A stretch of 64,000 nucleotides of DNA, from assembly GCA_934525065.1 (NCBI GenBank), contig CAKSYX010000005.1, positions 1-64,000 of the forward strand. The letters run 5' to 3'. Below are positions 8,614 to 14,809 of the stretch, piece after piece. A program made the position numbers and the translations under genes. This stretch comes from an uncultured Eubacteriales bacterium (GTDB lineage Bacteria; Bacillota; Clostridia; Oscillospirales; Acutalibacteraceae). Each line of letters starts with the position of its first letter. Positions within the stretch are counted from its first letter, which is position 1. The notes under the pieces are model-generated. The model did no database searches and was not told the DNA's origin. It saw only the letters and a program-made list of their open reading frames with translations.

Positions 8614-9006
8614 ATGGTTCAGGTTGTGGCAGCACTCATTAAAAAGGGCGGAAAGTTCTTGATTTGTCAGCGTCCGGCGCATAAAACGCGCGGTCTGCTT
8701 TGGGAGTTCGTCGGCGGAAAGCTTGAAAAAGGCGAAAGCAAAGAGCAGGCGCTCGTTCGCGAGTGCAAAGAGGAGCTTGACATCACGGTGAAGCCCGAGG
8801 GCGTGTTCATGGAGCTGGTTCATGAGTACCCGGACATGACGGTTGAGCTGACGGTTTTCAACGCAAGCATTGAAAGCGGAGAAATCACGCTGCTTGAACA
8901 TAACGACGCCAAATGGATAACTCCCGATGAAATTGCGCAGTATGATTTCTGCCCGGCGGATAAAGATATCCTCGCCGCGATCATGAGGGAAAACCTTGGA
9001 GAATAA
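8614..9006 (+). CDS. MutT-type Nudix hydrolase (8-oxo-dGTP diphosphatase-like)
   Basis: A 130-residue Nudix protein that probably cleans the nucleotide pool of oxidised dGTP. The Nudix box is complete: GGKLEKGE, then RECKEEL with the metal-binding glutamates. The FxGGK context before the box and HEYPDMTVELTVF after it are those of MutT/CTP pyrophosphohydrolase-like members. AAAAGGAGG precedes the ATG at 8614 by 9 nt; the reading frame is open further upstream, but there is no better start. It is 36 nt before the next gene, a surface protein, and cotranscription is possible though not functionally suggestive. Confidence 0.9.
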   Translation: MVQVVAALIKKGGKFLICQRPAHKTRGLLWEFVGGKLEKGESKEQALVRECKEELDITVKPEGVFMELVHEYPDMTVELTVFNASIESGEITLLEHNDAKWITPDEIAQYDFCPADKDILAAIMRENLGE

Positions 9007-9042
9007 TTATTGTTGTATAACTAATATGGCAGGAGGAAGAAG

Positions 9043-11454
9043 ATGAAAACAACAAAAAAGACACTGACCTTCGCTTTGGTTCTTGCGGCTCTGCTTTGTT
9101 TGCTTGTCCTTTCGGCGAGCGCGTATGACGGCACAGAGTACGGCAGTACAGGCATGTATTACAAAATCAGCAACGGCGAAGTTACCATTACCGATGCTAA
9201 AAGCGATATCAAAACCGCAGACATACCTGAAAGCATTGACGACTATCAGGTGACGAGAATTGGCGATTCTGCGTTTATGAATTGCATTGGACTTACAAGC
9301 ATAACAATTCCGGATAGCGTGACGAGCATTGGCAAATATGCGTTCTATGGTACTGCATGGTACGACTCACAGCCTTACGGTGATGTTTATGCCGGAAAGG
9401 TTTATTACAAGTATAAAGGCACAATGCTAAGCAACACAAGCATAACAATTAAAAACGGAACAAAAGGTATTGCCGGCTCTGCGTTCAGCGATTGCACCGG
9501 ACTTACAAACATAACAATTCCGGACAGCGTAACAAGCATTGGCGACTCTGCGTTCGAGGATTGCACCTGCCTTACAAACGTCACAATTCCGAACAGTGTG
9601 ACGAGAATTGGTGATTTTGCATTTAGGGATTGCACCTGCCTTACAAACGTCACAATTTCTGACAGCGTGACAAGTATTGGCATTGGAGCATTCGAGTATT
9701 GTACCGGACTGATAAGCGTAACAATTGGCAACAGCGTGATGAGCATTGGCGACTATGCGTTCAGAGATTGCACCAAACTTACAAGCATAACAATCCCGGA
9801 AAGTGTAACAAGCATTGGCGGATATGCGTTCGTTGACACTGCATGGTACGACTCACAACCTTACGGGGATGTGTATGCCGGAAAGGTTTATTACAAGTAT
9901 AAAGGCACAATGTTAGCCAATACAAAAGTTACAATAAAAGACGGAACCAATGGTATTGCCGGCTTCGCGTTCAATGATTGCACCGGACTTATAAGCGTAA
10001 CAATTCCAGACAGTGTGACGAGTATTGGCGGTTATGCATTTGCAGATTGCTACAAACTGACAAGTATAACAATCCCAGACGGCGTAAAGAGCATTGGAAA
10101 TTCTGCGTTCTATGACTGCACCGGACTTACAAGTATAACAATTCCAGACAGTGTAACGAGCATTGGCAGTGATGTGTTTGGTTTGTGCTCTAGCCTTAAG
10201 GGCGTATATATTTCAGATTTGGCTGCTTGGTGTAACATTGAGTTTAAAGGCAGCATACCAACTTTTAGTTATAAATTATACTTGAAAGGAAACCCTATTA
10301 CAAACTTGGTTGTTCCCGACGATGTAATAAGTATCAGCGATTATGCTTTTAGCCGTTGTTCTGGAATTACAAGCATAACAATTTCAGACAGCGTGATGAG
10401 CGTTGGCGATTATGCGTTCAGCAGTTGTCCGCTTACCACGCTCAAAATCGGCAAGGGTTTGAAATCAATCGGTAAAAATGCGTTCAGCGGAATAAAAGTC
10501 ATTCCCGAACTCTATTATGCTGGAAGTGAGGAGGAATGGAAAGGCATTTCAATTGATTCCTCCAATGACCTGATTCTCCGCGCAAATATGCACTATAATG
10601 CAGATCTCAGCCATACGTGCAGCTATACCGAAACCGTTACCAAAAAAGCTACTTGCACAGAAGACGGGGTGAAAACCTTTACCTGCAACTGCGGAAGAAC
10701 ATATACCGAAACTATTCAGGCTACGGGTCACAAATATGTAACCGAAACGCATAAAGCGACCTGCACTTCAATCGGTGTTTCAATCAAAAAGTGCAAGTCC
10801 TGCGGAATTGTTGTTTCTGCAACAACAACGCCGGCAACCGGACACAGCACAAAAACATCGGCACTTTTGACTGCAACCGAAACCGAAAGCGGTATTCTTG
10901 TCACATCATGTGAAACCTGCGGTATAATTACCGATGCTTCTCTGATAAACAGAATTGAATCCGTTTCGCTCTCCAAGACCTCCTACACCTATAACGGCAA
11001 AACTCAAAAGCCGAAAGTCGTCATAAAAACCAGCAAAGGCAAACTTCTCACCGAGGGCAAGGACTACACCGTGAAGTATCCGAAGGGTATGAAGAACCCC
11101 GGAACCTACACCGTGACCGTTACATTCAAGGGCAACTACAGCGGCAAAAAGACGCTGACTTTCACGATTGCTCCGAAGGCTCCGACGCTGAAAGTCAAGG
11201 CCGGCGCAAAGAAAGCCACGCTTTCGTGGAATAAACAGACCGGTTCTTCCGGCTATGTTGTTTACATGGCAACTTCAAAGAACGGAAAATATAAAAAGCT
11301 TGCCACGGTCAAGGGTGGCAGAAAAACGAGCTACACCGCCGCAAAGCTGACAAAGGGCAAGACGGTTTATTTCAAGGTCGTATCTTACACCGCAAGCGGA
11401 AAAACAACCATCCGCTCGGCATATTCAAAGCCTGTCGGCGCAAAGATAAAATAA
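9043..11454 (+). CDS. BspA-like leucine-rich-repeat surface protein
   Basis: An 803-residue secreted protein. Residues 1-27 are a signal peptide (lysines, long hydrophobic core, SASA). About a dozen BspA/TpLRR repeats of 23 residues follow (consensus LTSITIPDSVTSIGxxAFxxCTG, residues about 65-490), forming a curved adhesive solenoid. Then come two cysteine motifs of the ATC..G..CxxCG type separated by GHxYV-like turns (about 520-640), one Ig-like module (YNGKTQKPKVV ... FKGNYSGKKTLTF) and one fibronectin-like module ending SAYSKPVGAKIK. There is no LPxTG, SLH or choline-binding repeat. BspA relatives bind host proteins or other bacteria; the ligand here is unknown. A paralogue with nearly the same signal peptide lies at 26152. 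Confidence 0.93.
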   Translation: MKTTKKTLTFALVLAALLCLLVLSASAYDGTEYGSTGMYYKISNGEVTITDAKSDIKTADIPESIDDYQVTRIGDSAFMNCIGLTSITIPDSVTSIGKYAFYGTAWYDSQPYGDVYAGKVYYKYKGTMLSNTSITIKNGTKGIAGSAFSDCTGLTNITIPDSVTSIGDSAFEDCTCLTNVTIPNSVTRIGDFAFRDCTCLTNVTISDSVTSIGIGAFEYCTGLISVTIGNSVMSIGDYAFRDCTKLTSITIPESVTSIGGYAFVDTAWYDSQPYGDVYAGKVYYKYKGTMLANTKVTIKDGTNGIAGFAFNDCTGLISVTIPDSVTSIGGYAFADCYKLTSITIPDGVKSIGNSAFYDCTGLTSITIPDSVTSIGSDVFGLCSSLKGVYISDLAAWCNIEFKGSIPTFSYKLYLKGNPITNLVVPDDVISISDYAFSRCSGITSITISDSVMSVGDYAFSSCPLTTLKIGKGLKSIGKNAFSGIKVIPELYYAGSEEEWKGISIDSSNDLILRANMHYNADLSHTCSYTETVTKKATCTEDGVKTFTCNCGRTYTETIQATGHKYVTETHKATCTSIGVSIKKCKSCGIVVSATTTPATGHSTKTSALLTATETESGILVTSCETCGIITDASLINRIESVSLSKTSYTYNGKTQKPKVVIKTSKGKLLTEGKDYTVKYPKGMKNPGTYTVTVTFKGNYSGKKTLTFTIAPKAPTLKVKAGAKKATLSWNKQTGSSGYVVYMATSKNGKYKKLATVKGGRKTSYTAAKLTKGKTVYFKVVSYTASGKTTIRSAYSKPVGAKIK
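9352..9426 (+). repeat. first copy of 75-nt internal repeat in BspA-like gene
   Basis: Encodes TAWYDSQPYGDVYAGKVYYK and the next few residues. It is nearly identical to 9838-9912, so a block of the LRR domain was duplicated within the gene (486-nt offset, in frame). Confidence 0.85.
9838..9912 (+). repeat. second copy of 75-nt internal repeat in BspA-like gene
   Basis: Partner of 9352-9426 with only a few base differences. The insert interrupts the regular 23-residue LRR rhythm at both sites. Confidence 0.85.
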
Positions 11455-11458
11455 AAGA

Positions 11459-11507
11459 AAGCGTTACCTCCTGCCTGCTTTTCGGGCAAGAGGGAACGCT
11501 TTTTTAT
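11459..11507 (+). terminator. terminator after BspA-like gene
   Basis: AAGCGTT..CTC and GAG..AACGCTT arms with an inner TGCC/GGGCA stem, followed by TTTTTTATT. It lies between convergent genes. Confidence 0.85.
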
Positions 11508-11542
11508 TACGGATTCGATTGTTGTTTTTTAGGCATTGCGGC

Positions 11543-12211
11543 CTAGCCCAACAGGCTTTCTCTCATTTTTATCAGCAGTGCTTTTTCGCGCCGCGAGACC
11601 TGAACCTGCGACATTCCGAGCCGTTCGGCCGTCTTGACCTGCGTCATACCTTCAAAATACCGCAGTTCAATGAGCTTTCTGTCTCTTTCCTCAAGGAGAG
11701 AGACAACTTTTTTGAGCGCAAGCTTTTCCGAAAGTGCCTCCTGCGGTGCTTCGGTCGGAATGTCGAGCTGGCGAGAGGTGCTTTCGTCCTGCGCGGTCAG
11801 GGAGATGACAGGCATTGAAACCGTCAGCAGCTCGGCCGCTTCCGAAGCCGAGACCCCGAGCCTTTCGGCAAGCTCGCCGATCGTCGGTTCGCGCGAAAGC
11901 TCGGTTTCAAGCTCCTGCTTTGCTTTGAGCGCGGAGCGTGAACGCTCCTTGAGCGTTCGGCTGACCTTCACGGTTCCTCCGTCGCGGAAAATTCTGCGGA
12001 TTTCCCCGAGGATGACCGGAACGGCGTATGTTGAAAACGCAAAGCCGCGGCTTTCGTCAAAATTGTCCGCAGCCTTGCAAAGTCCGACGCAGCCTGCCTG
12101 AAAAAGGTCGTCATACTCCGCGCCGCGTGAGCGGAACCTGTTTGCGCAGGCGTGAACAAGGCCGAGGTTTTGCCGGATGAGACTGTCTCTTTTTTCTTTT
12201 GAATTTTCCAA
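11543..12211 (-). CDS. sigF: forespore RNA polymerase sigma factor SigF
   Basis: Directs early forespore transcription during sporulation. The 222-residue sigma-70 protein has region 2 (DDLFQAGCVGLCKAADNFDESRGFAFSTYAVPVILGEIRR), region 3 (EPTIGELAERLGVS) and region 4 (LRYFEGMTQVKTAERLGMSQVQVSRREK). It is slightly shorter than the roughly 255-residue Bacillus protein because the N-terminus is short. The start is TTG, with GGAGAG 7 nt upstream and no in-frame ATG nearby. It is the last gene of spoIIAA-spoIIAB-sigF, whose order and neighbours separate SigF from the similar SigG. Confidence 0.94.
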   Translation of the reverse strand: MENSKEKRDSLIRQNLGLVHACANRFRSRGAEYDDLFQAGCVGLCKAADNFDESRGFAFSTYAVPVILGEIRRIFRDGGTVKVSRTLKERSRSALKAKQELETELSREPTIGELAERLGVSASEAAELLTVSMPVISLTAQDESTSRQLDIPTEAPQEALSEKLALKKVVSLLEERDRKLIELRYFEGMTQVKTAERLGMSQVQVSRREKALLIKMRESLLG

Positions 12212-12240
12212 ACGGCTCTCTCCAAACTTATAGCATTGCT

Positions 12241-12675
12241 TTATGTCTCTTTGCCGAGAATACGTTTTTCAAGCGTAACCGTTGTGCCGCTTCCCGGCCT
12301 TGAGCGGACCTTCACCTTGTCCATAAAGCTTTCCATAACCGCAAAGCCGAGACCGGCACGCTCTCCGCCGAGGGTGGTGAAAAGCGGCTGCATTGCCTGT
12401 TCAATGTCCTCAATGCCGACGCCCTTGTCGCGGATGCGTATTCTGACGGTATTATTGTCAGTCACGGCGGCGGTTATGTAGATTTTTCCCATTTTTTCTC
12501 TGTATCCGTGAACAATTGCGTTCGTCACGGCTTCGCTGACGGCGGTCTTGATGTCTGAAAGCTCTTCAACCGTTGGGTCGAGCGCGGCGGCAAAGGCGGA
12601 AACCGCAACGCGCGAAAAGCTTTCGTTCACACTGCGGCTGTCAAAACTCAGCTTCATTTCGTTGATTATTTTCAT
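12241..12675 (-). CDS. spoIIAB: anti-sigma-F factor and serine kinase SpoIIAB
   Basis: Holds SigF inactive and phosphorylates SpoIIAA. The 144-residue GHKL-fold ATPase has the N box (EAVTNAIVHGY), G1 box (IRDKGVGIEDIEQAMQPLFT) and G2 box (GERAGLGFAVMESFMD) in order. The ATG follows the spoIIAA stop by 2 nt, with AAAGGAGG inside the end of spoIIAA, so the two are translationally coupled. Length is the same as in Bacillus (146). Confidence 0.96.
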   Translation of the reverse strand: MKIINEMKLSFDSRSVNESFSRVAVSAFAAALDPTVEELSDIKTAVSEAVTNAIVHGYREKMGKIYITAAVTDNNTVRIRIRDKGVGIEDIEQAMQPLFTTLGGERAGLGFAVMESFMDKVKVRSRPGSGTTVTLEKRILGKET

Positions 12676-12677
12676 TT

Positions 12678-12998
12678 TCAGACGACCTCCTTTTGCCTTA
12701 GCTCTCCGAGCCTTTCAAGTCCGGCGAGCTTCATCACCTTGTATGCGGAAGGGGAAAGGTTCTGAACGCTTATTCTCCCTCCGACCGTTTTCATCAGTTT
12801 GTAGCGCCCCATAACAAGTCCTATCCCGGAGCTGTCCATAAAGCTGACTGCGCCGAAGTCAAGAATCAGCGTTTTCGGGCGTTTGTGAATTATTGCGTCG
12901 TCGATGCTCAGGCGGATAATGCTTGCACTGTGGTGGTCAATTTCTCCGTCCAGACGAACGCGGATCTCGTTTTTCATATATTCAATTTTGGCGGACAT
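12678..12998 (-). CDS. spoIIAA: anti-anti-sigma factor SpoIIAA
   Basis: STAS-domain partner-switch protein that frees SigF by binding SpoIIAB when it is unphosphorylated. The 106-residue protein carries LDGEIDHHSA near the N-terminus and the phosphorylation loop FMDSSGIGLVMGRYK, with Ser57 corresponding to Bacillus Ser58. I placed the start at the ATG at 12998, which has AAAGGAAGG 6-9 nt upstream, rather than an upstream in-frame start at 13046 that would begin inside a hairpin. First gene of the operon. No convincing sigma-H promoter could be identified in the short gap upstream. Confidence 0.95.
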   Translation of the reverse strand: MSAKIEYMKNEIRVRLDGEIDHHSASIIRLSIDDAIIHKRPKTLILDFGAVSFMDSSGIGLVMGRYKLMKTVGGRISVQNLSPSAYKVMKLAGLERLGELRQKEVV

Positions 12999-13021
12999 AT
13001 GAGCCTTCCTTTCTTTGTGAA

Positions 13022-13058
13022 ATAATAAAAGCTTTACCACGGACAACTATGGTAAAGC
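13022..13058 (-). terminator. hairpin with T-rich tail just upstream of spoIIAA
   Basis: The minus strand reads GCTTTACCA, a 10-nt loop, TGGTAAAGC, then TTTTATTATT. It looks like the terminator of the preceding gene (13105-13881), yet ends only about 25 nt before the spoIIAA start, leaving no room for a promoter. It may be an attenuator, or the spoIIA promoter may overlap it. Confidence 0.55.
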
Positions 13059-13104
13059 ATTGAAAGCGAATAATTTGGCGAAGAGCGTCAGGACGGAAAA
13101 ATTT

Positions 13105-13881
13105 TTATCCGCAGGCGCACATTTTATCATAGCCGAGCCTTCCGAGCTCGTTTGCGCCGCAAAGCTCATAAAGCGCACCCGCAAAAGAAAGCTCGTCTGC
13201 GTCCTCGGGCAGGAGAGAGGTATATTTTTCCGGCAGTGTGAATCCTTCGCCGACAATTACAACGGCGTTTTCAAGTCGTTTTTTTTCGTTGGTAAAAAGT
13301 ACGCCGGAAAAGTTAATCGGAACGGGCAGAATACTGTCCGAAATAATGAAAGTGCTGTTTTGAGCGTCCTTCGGGAGCTTTGCACAAACGAGCAGAGACA
13401 CTCCGTATTTTTTCAGCAGCTTTTCCGCAAGGCTTTCATACGGCGCAAAAGAATCCGTCACAACGCATAGCTGAGAGCCGAAAAAGACCAGCTCTTCAAA
13501 AAGGTCAACGAGGTATGCTCCGCTGTCGATTAAGGTTATGCAGACCTTCCTCGGGTCAAGCATCATTTTTTCAATCGTTTTGGCTGCGCTGTTGAAAAGC
13601 AGGCGGCTGAGAAAGACCGAGGGAGAAAACGGAACAATTTTTGTGCCCTCCTCCGGCTTTGCCCAAAAGGGCAAAAGAGCGCGCGAGCATAAAATTCCGG
13701 CCGCGTCCTCTGCAGCCTCCCAGGGGTATTTTCCTCGGTGTTCTTTTGCGCGGACAACATAAAACGGCAGGGCATACGGAACTTCAACCTTCCTTTTTTG
13801 TACCTGAGGAGGCCTGAAGCGGTCGTGAAATCTTTCAAAGAACCGTTCACTTTCGTTTTCCTTTTCAAACGCAACAAACAT
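13105..13881 (-). CDS. conserved hypothetical protein upstream of spoIIA
   Basis: A 258-residue soluble protein that I cannot assign to a family. It starts at the ATG at 13881, with AAAGGAGA 8 nt upstream. The sequence is alternating hydrophobic strands and helices (for example VCITLIDSGAYLVDLFEELVFFG) and looks like a Rossmann-type alpha/beta fold. There is no signal peptide, membrane segment or obvious catalytic motif. The N-terminus is rich in charged and aromatic residues (FERFHDRFRPPQ). It lies directly before the sigma-F operon on the same strand, separated by a hairpin; a link to sporulation is only positional inference. Confidence 0.75.
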   Translation of the reverse strand: MFVAFEKENESERFFERFHDRFRPPQVQKRKVEVPYALPFYVVRAKEHRGKYPWEAAEDAAGILCSRALLPFWAKPEEGTKIVPFSPSVFLSRLLFNSAAKTIEKMMLDPRKVCITLIDSGAYLVDLFEELVFFGSQLCVVTDSFAPYESLAEKLLKKYGVSLLVCAKLPKDAQNSTFIISDSILPVPINFSGVLFTNEKKRLENAVVIVGEGFTLPEKYTSLLPEDADELSFAGALYELCGANELGRLGYDKMCACG

Positions 13882-13984
13882 TTTTGCCGTCTCCTTTTTA
13901 TTTATATTTGAATATATGCCCGTCCGCAAAAATGTAGACCGACAGTCAGGTAACTGCCGACAGCAAAAAAGTTTTTCGTTTGTA

Positions 13985-14013
13985 TTGAAAAATCGGCAAA
14001 ACAGTAATATAAT
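13985..14013 (+). promoter_or_regulatory. promoter of chagasin-like inhibitor gene
   Basis: TTGAAA (13985-13990), 17-bp spacer, TATAAT (14008-14013), about 34 bp before the ATG. Confidence 0.8.
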
Positions 14014-14047
14014 GGGGTCGGAAATAAATTGTGAAAGGATGGTTTAG

Positions 14048-14455
14048 ATGACAGCATATTTCAGAAGAATTTTTGCGGTGCTCATAGCTGTTCTCACGGC
14101 GATCGGTTCGTTCTTCACCGGAATCGGCAACGCGGCAAAGCATGACTTCACGCTCGAACTTTCAAGCAACCCTTCAACCGGCTGTTCATGGGAGGTTTCG
14201 ATTGACAACGAGGACACCGTGAAGCTTGCCGGCAGCAAGTACAAGGCTGACCTCAATCTTGAAGGTGCCTCCGGAAAAGGCGGAACGGAGTATTTCTATT
14301 TCGATGCCGTAGGTGACGGAAAGGCCACAGCAACCTTGACCTACGGTCAACAGTGGAATAATGACGGAATCTTCCGCACGGTTGTTGTTGAGTTTGAAAG
14401 TGCAAACTCAAAGCTCAAGGTTCTGAGCATCAACGATTCGGAAGGTATTCTTTGA
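14048..14455 (+). CDS. secreted chagasin-like (MEROPS I42) cysteine protease inhibitor
   Basis: A 135-residue protein with an N-terminal signal or anchor segment (residues 5-28) followed by one Ig-like inhibitor domain. The three I42 loops are recognisable: NPSTG-CSW (41-48; family NPTTGY), the glycine-rich loop GKGGTEYF (76-83; family GxGG), and YGQQWN (99-104) in place of the RPW loop. Known members block papain-family (C1) proteases. The Cys after NPSTG, where chagasins have Tyr or Phe, is unusual. It is monocistronic, between its own promoter and terminator. It may protect surface proteins from host or self proteases. Confidence 0.85.
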   Translation: MTAYFRRIFAVLIAVLTAIGSFFTGIGNAAKHDFTLELSSNPSTGCSWEVSIDNEDTVKLAGSKYKADLNLEGASGKGGTEYFYFDAVGDGKATATLTYGQQWNNDGIFRTVVVEFESANSKLKVLSINDSEGIL

Positions 14456-14490
14456 GAATCGTAGTCTAAAACTTAACTAACGAGAAAAAC

Positions 14491-14524
14491 GGCCTCGGAG
14501 ACAAAAATCTCCGGGGCTGTTTTC
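14491..14524 (+). terminator. terminator after chagasin-like gene
   Basis: Stem GGCCTCGGAGA/TCTCCGGGGCT (11 bp with wobble) followed by TTTT. Confidence 0.8.
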
Positions 14525-14528
14525 ATGC

Positions 14529-14588
14529 GCTAACGGAAACAACTATTACGGAAATGCCTCGACCGTTCTGACCGCCAAAACAAAATAA
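14529..14588 (+). pseudogene. remnant of the C-terminus of a surface protein
   Basis: Nineteen codons read ANGNNYYGNASTVLTAKTK and then stop. This resembles the last strand of a fibronectin-like domain in this genome's surface proteins (compare endings such as SAYSKPVGAKIK). No upstream reading frame continues it, because the terminator of the previous gene intervenes, so I interpret it as the tail of a deleted gene. The 354-nt gap 14456-14809 otherwise holds only that terminator and the repeat element below. Confidence 0.5.
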
Positions 14589-14681
14589 AGCTTTGTGTTT
14601 ACCACAGGTTTATTTCAGCCGAAATTAAAAATGCATAAATAAAACTCGTCTGTGAAGAGCTTAAAAGTTAAATAACATAAA

Positions 14682-14776
14682 TGCACCCTCTTGTTTGTCA
14701 ACACAAACAAGAGGGTGCTTCGCTATTCGTGCAGAGCCGCCATAAAAGCATTTAGTTCCTGTGGCTTTTCAAAAGC
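14682..14776 (+). repeat. intergenic hairpin element, copy 1
   Basis: A perfect 16-bp stem (arms 14682-14697 and 14702-14717, beginning GCACCCTCTTG) with a 4-nt loop, followed by a conserved tail containing AGAGCCG, then CATAAAA, and TGTGGCTTTTCAAAA. The same order of hairpin and tail recurs at 29770-29860. Copy 1 lies just beyond the 3' end of the minus-strand surface protein gene and may also terminate it. Confidence 0.75.
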
Positions 14777-14809
14777 AGCTCATAAGGCTTCTGACTGAAT
14801 TTATCTGTT

